Origin: Teichococcus aerophilus
Lineage (GTDB): Bacteria; Pseudomonadota; Alphaproteobacteria; Acetobacterales; Acetobacteraceae
DNA: 50,570 nucleotides
NCBI RefSeq assembly: GCF_014490485.1
Contig: NZ_JACTVA010000040.1
Location: 1-50,570 of the forward strand
Direction: 5' to 3'
In this document: positions 36,657-45,292 of the stretch, in pieces
Layout of the letters: the number at the start of each line of letters is the position of its first letter
Position numbering within the stretch: the stretch's first letter is position 1
Notes under the pieces: model-generated
Database searches by the model: none
What the model was told of the DNA's origin: nothing
Seen by the model: only the letters and a program-made list of their open reading frames with translations
Position numbers and translations under genes: made by a program

Positions 36657-39335
36657 TCATCGGGCCAGTTCGTCCCACAGCGCGCGGTGGCGGCGGGCCG
36701 AGCTGGCCCAGTCATTGGCATGGCAGAAATCCTGTGCCGCTGCGGCGGTTCGGTCCCGCAGGGCCGTGTCCTCCAGCAGCCGGGCGATGCCGGCCACCGG
36801 GTCAGCCTCGCGGTGCACCGCCTCGCCGAATTCCTCGAACCACTTGGCGGTGCTGGCCAGCACGGGCACGCCGCTGGCCAGCCCGACGCCAATGGCGCCG
36901 CTGGCCGAGACATGGGCCGTGCCGTCGTAGTGATAGGCGACGACATCCGCCTCGGCGGCCAGCCGTGCAGCGCAATATTCGGCGGGCGAGTAGTCGCGCA
37001 CGCGGCGGACCTTCAGGCCGCGCGAGGCCTGCTCCCACTCCGCTTCCAGGCGCGGGTCCTGCGTGTGGCTGAACATCAGCAGCTCGGTGCCCGGCAGGGC
37101 GCGCAGCACGTCCAGCAACCGCCAGAAGCCCTTGTGCCGTCCGAGGAAGCCGAAGGCGCCGATGACGCGCCCGCGCTGCGTCTTGCGTGGCGGAAACCAG
37201 GTCGGCCTTCCATGCGGGATATGCGCCACCCTGGCGCCGGGCAGGCGCCGCCGCAGCATCTCCGCCCCGCGCGCCGTCAGCGAGACCAGGGCGCCCGCCT
37301 CCGCCTCCCAGGGCGAGGCGTGAGGCATCACCGTGTGCTCCGTCACCACCGTCGGCACGCGCTGGTGGCGGGCCAAGGCGAGTGCGCGGCTCATCTCTGC
37401 ATCGGTGAACAGGCCAAATTCGTGCTCGATCTGGAGCACCGCCGCGCCGGCGAGGTCAGGCTCCCGCCCCACGGCCGTGGCGCGCGGCCCGGCACAGGCG
37501 GCCACCGCCGCCGCATATTCCGCCACGCCGCAGGGCCGCCCGAGGCTGGAGGTCCAAAGCACCACGCGGCGGGCCAGCGGGCGCGGGCGGGTCAGCCGCG
37601 CTTCCATCACTTCCAGCGTCGCCGGGCCCATGTTCCGCACGTCCCGGTGCCGTGCCACCCAGCGCGCCGCCTCCGCCCCCATCTGGCGTGCTTCCTGGCG
37701 GTGCGTGGCGGCCCAGCGCAGCTGCGCTGCCGCCTGCTCCACGTCCGGCACGCCACGCACGCCGCCGGGGCCGAAGGGCGTGTCCTCGCACGGCTCCATG
37801 CCGGCGCGCGCCACGGGCAGCACCAGGCCGCGCGCATCTTCGCAGATATCCGCCTGGCCTTCGGAGTCGAAGGCCACCACCGGCAGGCCGGTCGCCATGC
37901 CCTCCACCAGCGGCAGGCCGAAGCCCTCGCTGCCCAGCGCCAGCAGCACGTCGGCCTCCGCATACAAATCAGCGATGCCGCGGCTGGGCCGGTTCTCATC
38001 GACGAAGCGGATACGCGGGTCGTCGGATGCGAAGTGGCCGTGGCGGAAACGCGACTTGATCAGCAGCCGTGCCTCCGGGTCATCGGCGAAAGCACGGCGC
38101 CAGGCTCCCACCGCTTCGCGCGCATGCTTGCGGCCGATCATGGTGGCGACCAGCAAGGTGGTGAACATCTGCCGCTCCGGCCGCTGCACGGGCGCGTAGA
38201 TGGCCGGGTCCACGCCCGGCATCACCACGTCCACTGGCACCGTCACGCCACTGCGGCGGCAGACATCGACCAGGAAGCGGGACGGCACCAGCACCGCCCG
38301 CGCGCGGTTGAGCGCCGCCGCCCAGCCCGGCGGCAACAAGCTGGCTTCCCACATGGTGGAGATGAACAGGTCCTGCGCCCCGGCATACCGCTCCAGCTCC
38401 GCGCCGGGGCAGGCGAAGTACAGGACGGGCCCGCGCGGCGCGGTGGCCGGTTGGCGGGCTAGCAGCGCGCGGGTTGCGGGAGCCAGCCCGGCCGGATCTA
38501 CCGCCAATGGCTGCAGGGATACCTTGGCCCCGGCTTCCACCAATCCCAGCGCCAGATGCTCCGCCAGCGATCCGTAGCCGTCATAGACAACGAAGGGAGC
38601 AACCAGGGTGATGTCGTCGCCCGGCGGGCGCGGCGCTGCCGGGGCTGCGCCGCCTTTGCGCAGGCCGGCGTAGAAGGCACGGTCACTGGCCAGCAGCCGC
38701 GTCACTTCCTCCAGCGGTCGCCGTTCCCAGCGCGGCCCCTTCAGCCGGCGCGGTGCCGTATTGCCCTGGTGCAGCACCGCGACATACAGCGACGATGCGT
38801 CGATCGGCGCCTGCCGCGTGGCCGGCACGCCGCGCATGAAAGCTTCATCTTCCCCGACATCCACTGCGAGAAACGGATTCGCCTGCCAGGCCGCCCGCTC
38901 ATACAGCAGGGAACCGCCGCAGAAGGACGGCGGGTCGCCAGCCGGGCGGCGGTACATCCAGGCCTCGCCGGTCAGCGGCACGTAGTGCAGCATGTCCCGT
39001 GCGCCGGAGACGGCGGCACCTGTCTGCCGCAGCGTCGCCAGTTGGCGGCTCAGCCGGTCCGGCGCGCACCAGTCGTCATCGTCCCAGTGGGCGATATGCG
39101 TACCCCGCGCCGCCTCGCACGCCATGTTGCGCTTGGCGCCCAGCGGGGTACGGCCTTCCAGCCTGATATAGGTGATAGGGGCATCGTCCGGCAGCAGGTT
39201 GCGTACCGGTTCCGCGCCGTCATCGACGACGATCAGTTCCTTGTCCGGGTGGTCCTGCCGCAGAAAATAGCGCACGGCCTGGGCCACGAACTCACCACGG
39301 TCCCGCGTCGGCATGATGCAGCTGATGCGAGACAA
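36657..39335 (-). CDS. three-module glycosyltransferase, first gene of the eCIS operon
   Basis: An 892-residue cytoplasmic protein with three glycosyltransferase-like units. Residues about 1-230 are GT2 (GT-A): SCIMPTRDRGEFVAQAV, then LIVVDDGAEP and the metal-site patch WDDDDW (about 84-89). Residues about 240-590 are GT4 (GT-B) with VLVPSRFLVDVCRRSG and the donor-site EGFGLPLVE. Residues about 600-890 are a second GT-B-like unit (GAFGFLGRHKGFWRLL, then SASGAIGVGLASGVPVLAS) in which the usual glutamate pair is not evident. The TTG start is preferred because GAGGAGG lies five bases upstream; an in-frame GTG at 39356 has no ribosome site. Only 42 bases separate it from the sheath gene, so it may glycosylate the particle, but the target is unproven. 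Confidence 0.85.
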   Translation of the reverse strand: MSRISCIMPTRDRGEFVAQAVRYFLRQDHPDKELIVVDDGAEPVRNLLPDDAPITYIRLEGRTPLGAKRNMACEAARGTHIAHWDDDDWCAPDRLSRQLATLRQTGAAVSGARDMLHYVPLTGEAWMYRRPAGDPPSFCGGSLLYERAAWQANPFLAVDVGEDEAFMRGVPATRQAPIDASSLYVAVLHQGNTAPRRLKGPRWERRPLEEVTRLLASDRAFYAGLRKGGAAPAAPRPPGDDITLVAPFVVYDGYGSLAEHLALGLVEAGAKVSLQPLAVDPAGLAPATRALLARQPATAPRGPVLYFACPGAELERYAGAQDLFISTMWEASLLPPGWAAALNRARAVLVPSRFLVDVCRRSGVTVPVDVVMPGVDPAIYAPVQRPERQMFTTLLVATMIGRKHAREAVGAWRRAFADDPEARLLIKSRFRHGHFASDDPRIRFVDENRPSRGIADLYAEADVLLALGSEGFGLPLVEGMATGLPVVAFDSEGQADICEDARGLVLPVARAGMEPCEDTPFGPGGVRGVPDVEQAAAQLRWAATHRQEARQMGAEAARWVARHRDVRNMGPATLEVMEARLTRPRPLARRVVLWTSSLGRPCGVAEYAAAVAACAGPRATAVGREPDLAGAAVLQIEHEFGLFTDAEMSRALALARHQRVPTVVTEHTVMPHASPWEAEAGALVSLTARGAEMLRRRLPGARVAHIPHGRPTWFPPRKTQRGRVIGAFGFLGRHKGFWRLLDVLRALPGTELLMFSHTQDPRLEAEWEQASRGLKVRRVRDYSPAEYCAARLAAEADVVAYHYDGTAHVSASGAIGVGLASGVPVLASTAKWFEEFGEAVHREADPVAGIARLLEDTALRDRTAAAAQDFCHANDWASSARRHRALWDELAR

Positions 39336-39356
39336 CGCGGCCTCCTCACGCTTCAC

Positions 39357-39819
39357 CCCCGTACCTTGCGGGTCTCCGCACAGCCGGCGTGGGAGGCGAA
39401 CCGTGAACCTGGTGCACGCGCGAAGTCAATTTATTTCGAAACCGAAATTCTAACTATGGTTGACGGTGATGTTGACACCGCAGCGAAATTGGCCAAGCCA
39501 AAGTTTACACTGGCGAGGCCGTTATCAGCTCATCGGACAAGCCCTGATAGGAGCTGGCAACTGAGCGACGACCCTGGCCGATGCGGAGCTCAACCTTCAT
39601 GCGCCGATCCATGGCAGCGGCGGCGAGGGAGAACCAATGCGCAGCGCCCTCACCCTGGGCGCGTCGCGCTGAACGGCGGCGAAACTGGCTCCGGATCAGG
39701 AGAAACGGCGCGGGCTGCAAAGCCCGCGAGCCCGGCTGCCGCCCCCGCCGGCACCCGGCCTGCACAGCACAGGCTGGCAGGCAGGAGCCTTCGGCGGGGC
39801 CGTTTCAGGCCCAGAAGCC
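39357..39819. other. 460-bp intergenic region upstream of the eCIS operon
   Basis: No convincing gene. The stretch 39425-39520 is clearly more AT-rich than its surroundings and contains the inverted repeat ATTTCG-AAAC-CGAAAT (39433-39448), a possible operator for the eCIS promoter. I could not find a good -35/-10 pair on the minus strand. At 39710-39727 a 7-bp hairpin (GCGGGCT-GCAA-AGCCCGC) could end transcription from the hydrolase gene. Confidence 0.45.
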
Positions 39820-40770
39820 TCAGCCCGCCATGACCTGCGCCAGCCACCGCCCGCTGGCGGCAATGGCGCGGTCCGCCGCACCGACATGCCCGGCGGAGCG
39901 CAGGAACCCGTGCACGGTGCCGGGAAAATATTCTTCGCTGACCGTAACAGCAGCCTCGCGCAGTTTGGCCGCCATGGCGAGGTTCTCGCTGGCCAGGACA
40001 TCCAACTCCGTCAGCGTCATGTGCACCGGCGGCAGGCCGCGCAGGTCGGCGCGCAACGGTGCGACAAAGGGGTTCACCCGGTCGGCCGCCTGGGGTGCAT
40101 AGCAATCCCAGTAGAAGCGCATCCGCTCCCGCGTCAGGCCGTAGCCCTCGGCGAATTCCTCGTAGGACGCGGTATCGAAGCGGCTGTCATAGACGCCGTA
40201 ACCCAGCAGCAGGCCACGCAACGTGACCTCCGGCGCCACTTCCCGCAACATCAGCGCGGCGCCCAGCGCCAGGTTGGCCCCGGCGGAATCGCCACCAAGG
40301 ACGATGCGCGCCGGGTCCAGCCCCCATTCCGCGCCGCGCGCGGCGATGGCGCGGGTGACGCCAGCACATTCCTCCAGCGCCTGCGGGTACACCGCCTCCG
40401 GGCTCAGCGCATAGTCCGGCCCCAGCACGGCGCAGCCGGATGCGGCGGCGTATTCGCGCATGGTGCGGTCATGCGTATCGATGCTGTTCCAGACCCAGCC
40501 GCCGCCATGCAGATAGATCAGCACCGGCAACGGCCCGGTCGCCGCATTCTTCGGCTTGTGCAGCCGGCAGGCGATGCGGCGGCCCCGCACCGGCAGCCAC
40601 AGATCCTGACTTTCCGCCATGTCCGGACCGCCGGTCAGCGTCAGATTCAGCGCGTCATTGATGGCACGCGGCTCATCGAAGGGCCGCATCAGGCGGATGG
40701 GCGGGAAGGCCTTGGCGCGCTCCTCCATCATCGCGTTGAAGGCGGCCATCTCGGGGTCGATCCGGTGCAT
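39820..40770 (-). CDS. alpha/beta hydrolase (hormone-sensitive-lipase-like esterase)
   Basis: A 316-residue esterase of the HSL family. The oxyanion motif is LIYLHGGGWVW, the nucleophile elbow is GGDSAGANLA (serine in GDSAG), the acidic residue is in ELDVLASE and the histidine in FPGTVHGF, so the catalytic triad is complete. There is no signal peptide, so it is probably cytoplasmic. Substrates are likely short-chain esters. It begins four bases after the glutathione reductase stop and is probably co-transcribed with it; no functional link is obvious. Confidence 0.92.
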   Translation of the reverse strand: MHRIDPEMAAFNAMMEERAKAFPPIRLMRPFDEPRAINDALNLTLTGGPDMAESQDLWLPVRGRRIACRLHKPKNAATGPLPVLIYLHGGGWVWNSIDTHDRTMREYAAASGCAVLGPDYALSPEAVYPQALEECAGVTRAIAARGAEWGLDPARIVLGGDSAGANLALGAALMLREVAPEVTLRGLLLGYGVYDSRFDTASYEEFAEGYGLTRERMRFYWDCYAPQAADRVNPFVAPLRADLRGLPPVHMTLTELDVLASENLAMAAKLREAAVTVSEEYFPGTVHGFLRSAGHVGAADRAIAASGRWLAQVMAG

Positions 40771-40774
40771 CGTC

Positions 40775-42136
40775 TCAGCCCGCCTGGCGCGTCATGGTGC
40801 GCAGCGTGACGAACTCCTCCGCCGCGGTGGGATGGATGCCGATCGTGGCATCGAAATCCTCCTTGGTGGCGCCTGCGACGATGGCAATGGCGATGCCTTG
40901 CATCATCTCCGCCGCATCATCCCCCAGCATATGCGCGCCCAGCACCTTTCGCGTGGCGCGGGAGACGACGAGCTTCATCACCGTCCGGCGCGTCCGCTTG
41001 CTGATGGTATGGCGCATGGGGGTGAAGCGGGTCAGGTAGATATCCACCGGCTCCTGCAACACCGCCTCCTCCTCCGTCAGGCCGACCGTGGCGGCGGGCG
41101 GGATGGTGAAGACGGCGGTGGGCACGTTCTTCAGGCTGGCCATGCGCGGCTTGTGGCCGAACAGCGTGTCGGCCAGCGCATGCCCCTGGGCCGTCGCCAC
41201 CGGGGTCAGGTTCAACTGGTCCGTCACGTCGCCGATGGCGAAGATATGCGGCTGCCGCGTCGTCTGGTGTGCATCCACCGGGATGGCGCCGAAGCGGCCG
41301 GTGAGGATATCCACCGCATCCAGGTTCAGGCCCTTGCTGTTCGGCTCCCGCCCCGTGGCGAACATCACGGCGTCGGTCGTCACGGTATGGCCCAGCACGG
41401 TGGTCAGCTGGATGCCGCCCGCCACCTGGTCCAGCCGCGCCACCTCGTGCCCCGCATGCTGGCGGATGCCGAGATGGTCCAGCGCGTCGCGCATCGCTTC
41501 ACGGATGTCGTGGTCGAAGCCGCGCAGCGGCAGCGGCTGGCGGTAGACCAGCTCGACCTCCGCCCCCAGCGCCCGCAGCAGGGAGGCGAATTCCAGCGCG
41601 ATATAGCCGCCGCCCACCACCGCCACGTGCTTCGGCAACGCCTTCAGCGTGAACAGGTCGTCCGAGATCAGGCCCAGGTCGGCGCCGGGGATCTCCGGCT
41701 TCACCGCATGGCCGCCGGTGGCGATCAGGATGCGCTCCGCCGTCACCCGCTTGCCGCCGACATCCAGCGTGTGCGCGTCGATGAAGGTGGCGCGGGCATC
41801 GAAGCTGGTGACGCCGGCGTTGGTCAGCAGGCGGTTATAGATGGCGGAGAGCCGTTCGACCTCCCCATCCCGCGCCTTTGCCAGCACGGACCAGTCATGC
41901 GTGCCGGCCTGCATGCCGGTCCAGCCGAAGGCAGGGCCTTCCTCGGCCCACAGCCCGTACTCGCCGGCATTGACCATGATCTTCTTCGGCACGCAGCCGA
42001 CATTGACGCAGGTGCCGCCCCAGAAACGCTCCTCCGCCACGCCCACCCGGGCACCGTGGCCGGCGGAAATGCGGGCGCAACGGACGCCCCCCGATCCGCC
42101 ACCGATGACGAAGAGGTCGAAATCATAGGCGGACAT
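40775..42136 (-). CDS. gor: glutathione-disulfide reductase
   Basis: A 453-residue class I flavin disulfide reductase that uses NADPH to reduce glutathione disulfide. FAD-binding GGGSGGVRCARISAGHG is at the N-terminus, the redox-active pair is in GGTCVNVGCVPKK, the NAD(P)-binding GGGYIALEFASLL follows, and the C-terminal HPTAAEEFVTLR supplies the catalytic His-Glu pair of the partner subunit. The SAYDFDLFVIGGG start and the GCVPKK active site favour glutathione reductase over dihydrolipoamide dehydrogenase. ATG at 42136 has GGGAG seven bases upstream. Confidence 0.92.
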   Translation of the reverse strand: MSAYDFDLFVIGGGSGGVRCARISAGHGARVGVAEERFWGGTCVNVGCVPKKIMVNAGEYGLWAEEGPAFGWTGMQAGTHDWSVLAKARDGEVERLSAIYNRLLTNAGVTSFDARATFIDAHTLDVGGKRVTAERILIATGGHAVKPEIPGADLGLISDDLFTLKALPKHVAVVGGGYIALEFASLLRALGAEVELVYRQPLPLRGFDHDIREAMRDALDHLGIRQHAGHEVARLDQVAGGIQLTTVLGHTVTTDAVMFATGREPNSKGLNLDAVDILTGRFGAIPVDAHQTTRQPHIFAIGDVTDQLNLTPVATAQGHALADTLFGHKPRMASLKNVPTAVFTIPPAATVGLTEEEAVLQEPVDIYLTRFTPMRHTISKRTRRTVMKLVVSRATRKVLGAHMLGDDAAEMMQGIAIAIVAGATKEDFDATIGIHPTAAEEFVTLRTMTRQAG

Positions 42137-42160
42137 GCAGCAACTCCCGGAGGTGGGCAC

Positions 42161-42200
42161 AAAAAGGAGGAACGGCGGCAGAGATGCTCCCCGCCGCCGT
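42161..42200 (-). terminator. terminator after gabD
   Basis: On the minus strand ACGGCGGC...GCCGCCGT (8-bp perfect stem) is followed by TCCTCCTTTTTG. It separates gabD from gor. Confidence 0.7.
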
Positions 42201-42264
42201 ATCGTTCAAGCCTGGCCGTTCAAAGCCTGGCCGTCCAGCTCAGGCTGGCCGGCGGCAGGCGTGC

Positions 42265-43743
42265 TCAGCCGCCAAGGCCGCCCAGCGCCATGTACTTCGT
42301 CTCCAGATATTCCTCGATGCCGTGGGTGCTGCCCTCGCGGCCCAGGCCAGACTGCTTGAAGCCGCCGAACGGCGCCTCGGCGGTAGAGATGATGCCCTCG
42401 TTGATGCCGATGATGCCGTATTCCAGCGCCTCGGCGACGCGGAAGATGCGGCCGACATCGCGCGCGTAGAAGTAGGAGGCCAGGCCGAACTCGGTATCGT
42501 TGGCCAGCTTGATCGCCTCCTCCTCCGTCTTGAAGCGGAACAGCGGCGCGACGGGGCCGAAGGTCTCCTCGCGGAAGATCAGCGCGTCATGCGACACGTT
42601 GGCCAGTACGGTCGGCTGGAAGAAGTTGCCGCCCTTGGCATCCGGCTTGCCGCCGGTGACGACGCTGGCGCCCTTGGCCAGGGCATCGTCGATATGCTCC
42701 TGCACCTTCTTCACCGCATCGGCATTGATCAGCGGGCCCTGGGTAACGCCCGGCTCCATACCGTTGCCGACCTTCAGCGCCTCGACCGCCACCTTCAGCT
42801 TGGCGGCGAAAGCGTCATAGACTCCCTCCTGCACCAGCAGGCGGTTGGCGCAGACGCAGGTCTGGCCGGTGTTGCGGTACTTCGAGGCAATGGCCCCCTT
42901 CACCGCCTCGTCCAGGTCCGCGTCGTCGAAGACGATGAAGGGCGCGTTGCCGCCCAGCTCCATCGACGTCTTCTTGATCGTCTCGGCGCACTGGGCCAGC
43001 AGGATGCGGCCGACTTCGGTGGAGCCGGTGAAGGACAGCTTCCGCACCAGCGGGTTGCCCGTCAGCTCCTTGCCGGTGCCGGAGGACGGGCCGGTGATGA
43101 CGTTGCACACGCCCTTCGGCATGCCGCAGCGCTCCGCCAGCACGGCGATGGCCAGGGCGGAGAACGGCGTCTGCGATGCTGGGCGGATCACGCCGGTGCA
43201 GCCTGCCGCCCAGCCGGGGCCGGCCTTGCGGGTGATCATCGCCGCCGGGAAGTTCCACGGCGTGATGGCGGCGAAGACGCCCACCGGCTCCTTCGTCACC
43301 AGGATGCGGCGGCCCTTGGCGTTCTGCGGGATGGTCTCGCCATTCACCCGGCGCGCTTCCTCGGCGAACCAATCGATGAAGCTGGCGGCATAGGCCACCT
43401 CGCCCTTCGATTCCGCCAGGGGCTTGCCCTGCTCCGCCGTCATGATGGCGGCCAGGTCGTCCGTATTGGCCAGCATCGCGGCGGCCAGCTTCTTCAGGAT
43501 GGCCGCGCGCTCATTGGCCAGCATGGCGCGCCAGGCGGGCCAGGCGGCGTGGGCGGCCTCGATGGCCCGGCGCGTCTCGGCCTGGCCCATGGCAGGCACG
43601 GTGCCGACCAGATCGCCCGTCGCCGGGTTGCGGACTTCCAGGGTCTTGCCGCTATCGGCCTGGACCCACTGCCCGTCGATGAAATTGGCCTGCCGCAGCA
43701 GGTCCGGGTCCTTCAGAGGTAGCTTGGAGATGGCGTCGAGCAT
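42265..43743 (-). CDS. gabD: NAD(P)-dependent succinate-semialdehyde dehydrogenase
   Basis: A 492-residue aldehyde dehydrogenase converting succinate semialdehyde to succinate in 4-aminobutyrate breakdown. The N-terminal LRQANFIDGQWVQADSGKTLEVRNPATGD, the glutamate in TSMELGGNAPFIVFDDAD and the catalytic cysteine in NTGQTCVCANRLLVQ are the GabD pattern, including the second cysteine two residues on. The C-terminus with FGGFKQSGLGREGS...IEEYLETKYMALGG is complete. The ATG at 43743 has an AAAGGGA ribosome site; a longer in-frame extension upstream lacks family similarity. Confidence 0.92.
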   Translation of the reverse strand: MLDAISKLPLKDPDLLRQANFIDGQWVQADSGKTLEVRNPATGDLVGTVPAMGQAETRRAIEAAHAAWPAWRAMLANERAAILKKLAAAMLANTDDLAAIMTAEQGKPLAESKGEVAYAASFIDWFAEEARRVNGETIPQNAKGRRILVTKEPVGVFAAITPWNFPAAMITRKAGPGWAAGCTGVIRPASQTPFSALAIAVLAERCGMPKGVCNVITGPSSGTGKELTGNPLVRKLSFTGSTEVGRILLAQCAETIKKTSMELGGNAPFIVFDDADLDEAVKGAIASKYRNTGQTCVCANRLLVQEGVYDAFAAKLKVAVEALKVGNGMEPGVTQGPLINADAVKKVQEHIDDALAKGASVVTGGKPDAKGGNFFQPTVLANVSHDALIFREETFGPVAPLFRFKTEEEAIKLANDTEFGLASYFYARDVGRIFRVAEALEYGIIGINEGIISTAEAPFGGFKQSGLGREGSTHGIEEYLETKYMALGGLGG

Positions 43744-43972
43744 CGCGTTTCCCTTTCTCCGGCGCGGCTCTCGCTTCGGGGGCCGCTGCATGTCCGGGGA
43801 AAGGTAGGCCTGCGGCAGGCCCCTGTCAGCCTGGGCCGGGCGGATTATCAACCTTGGGCTGCAACATTTCGCGCGAGCCGCGCGTTCAGAGCCCACACCG
43901 GAAACCTCCGGTGGCAAAACCGGGCGGCCGTTTCTGCCACCCCGCAGACTATCTTACGCCTGGGAGGGCATC

Positions 43973-44125
43973 ATGGGTCTCGTCCTACTGATTATCGTGA
44001 TCCTGCTGTTGGTCGGCGCCTTGCCGCGCTGGGGCTACAGCTCGGGTTGGGGCTACGGCCCGTCGGGCGGCCTCGGCCTGATCCTGATCATCCTGCTGAT
44101 CCTGCTCCTGATGGGCCGGATCTGA
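43973..44125 (+). CDS. DUF3309 small membrane protein
   Basis: A 50-residue protein made of two hydrophobic segments (about 2-17 and 33-47) joined by the glycine/aromatic loop PRWGYSSGWGYGPSGG. This is the DUF3309 pattern, found as lone small genes in many proteobacteria and often stress-related. GGGAGG lies six bases before the ATG. Its role is unknown. Confidence 0.9.
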   Translation: MGLVLLIIVILLLVGALPRWGYSSGWGYGPSGGLGLILIILLILLLMGRI

Positions 44126-44133
44126 CGCTAACC

Positions 44134-44161
44134 CGCGCCGCCCCTGCAGAGGGGCGGCGCG
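44134..44161 (+). terminator. hairpin after the DUF3309 gene
   Basis: A perfect 12-bp stem (CGCGCCGCCCCT, loop GCAG, AGGGGCGGCGCG) begins eight bases after the stop codon. It is followed by GATCTT, with no T run. Confidence 0.6.
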
Positions 44162-44309
44162 GATCTTGAGATCACACGCCCGCCAGGGGCGCGGCTTCCG
44201 TGAGCTGCGGCATTCCGGCCGGCACCTGGCCCTGCATCGGCGCCGCAGCGGGCCGAGGCGTCTCCGCAAGATCGACGCGGATATCAGCCGGATAGCGGCT
44301 GTTGGCCCC

Positions 44310-44630
44310 CTAAGCCGCATCCACCACCACACCCACGACGCCACCCAGCAAGATGTTGGCGAAGGTCGTGCCGGTGAAGCCGGCTTCCACGACGATGGTG
44401 GAGGACATGTAGCCCTCCTTCCCACACTTCACCGACAAATCCTGCCGGCTCTTATTGATGCGGATGCTGGCAGGGGTCGCCGCGACCGCCCCCACACGCT
44501 GCCCTTCCCGATCAATCGTGCACGTGGCGCCCGCAGGCGTCGTCGTGACGGTGATGTTGTCGCTCGTGCCCTCAATCATGGTGGCGCAGGCGGACAGCAG
44601 GGCCAGTGGAGCCAGAAAGATCAACCGCAT
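44310..44630 (-). CDS. small lipoprotein
   Basis: A 106-residue protein with a lipoprotein signal ending in LLSAC (acylated Cys about 15), so it is membrane-anchored in the periplasm or outer membrane. The mature part has the pattern ITVTTTPAGATCTIDREGQRVG and VKCGKEGY, resembling PEGA-type beta domains, and ends with a hydrophobic glycine-rich segment (FANILLGGVVGVVVDAA). The three mature Cys residues could form a disulfide. The ATG at 44630 gives the signal peptide; the longer frame upstream adds a non-signal extension. Function unknown. Confidence 0.8.
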   Translation of the reverse strand: MRLIFLAPLALLSACATMIEGTSDNITVTTTPAGATCTIDREGQRVGAVAATPASIRINKSRQDLSVKCGKEGYMSSTIVVEAGFTGTTFANILLGGVVGVVVDAA

Positions 44631-44736
44631 CAGAAATATTCCAGGGTGGTTATGAACCCTGGCGCTATTGCTGACCTGCAACGAACAGACAAGCCAAAGC
44701 TAGCGTTTGTTCACGGTTTCGAGAGCGTTGTGGTTT

Positions 44737-45168
44737 TCAGGCATCAGCATGGCTGATGGGCAGGGCCCGCAAAGCCAGCTCCAGCGCTTCCAGCATGGCG
44801 CCACTCTGCAGGGATTGGATGATCCGCCGCGCGGCCTTCATGCGGGGCGCCGACCTCTCCAGCACAATTGCGGCCCAGATGGCCGCCGCTACCCCCGCCG
44901 CCAGGGCAACGTAGATTTGCGCCAGGACGAGCAGCATACCGCCGTGCAGCGGCGCCATGATAACAACCACCGCGACGAACATGGCCGCCAAGGTCAATCC
45001 AACCGCCAGAATAACGTCGAGCCGCGCCAGCCGCAGGGCGGTCGCCGCCTCAATCCGCAAGCGTGGCAGGGCGGCCTTCAACGGGTCCGGTGCCATCGGC
45101 GCCCCACCTCGGCTGGCGAGGTAACGGCGGGCCATCAATTCGGTCTGGGCAGGGCGGGTCCAGGTCAC
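44737..45168 (-). CDS. hypothetical small membrane protein
   Basis: A 143-residue protein of no family I recognise. It has two clear transmembrane segments (about 50-70 and 77-100) between a basic N-terminal part and a C-terminal amphipathic helix (RRIIQSLQSGAMLEALELALRAL). GTG start at 45168 or ATG at 45135 are both possible; ribosome sites are weak. No operon partner. Confidence 0.55.
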   Translation of the reverse strand: MTWTRPAQTELMARRYLASRGGAPMAPDPLKAALPRLRIEAATALRLARLDVILAVGLTLAAMFVAVVVIMAPLHGGMLLVLAQIYVALAAGVAAAIWAAIVLERSAPRMKAARRIIQSLQSGAMLEALELALRALPISHADA

Positions 45169-45292
45169 GGCATGGCTCCGACGGTGACAAGCTTATGCTG
45201 CGTTGCAACATACTGCTTCCCCGCCGGAGATGCCAAGAATTCCCGGTGCCGCCAGCCATGCGCACCAGGCCAGTCTGATCATGCAACCCGGG

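Noticed and set aside
42208-42240. short direct repeat with CCTGGCCGT units
   Set aside because: Only two imperfect copies in a small intergenic gap; no CRISPR-like spacing or mobile-element context.
43744-43917. 58-residue N-terminal extension of gabD
   Set aside because: No similarity to aldehyde dehydrogenase N-termini, and a good ribosome site precedes the ATG at 43743.
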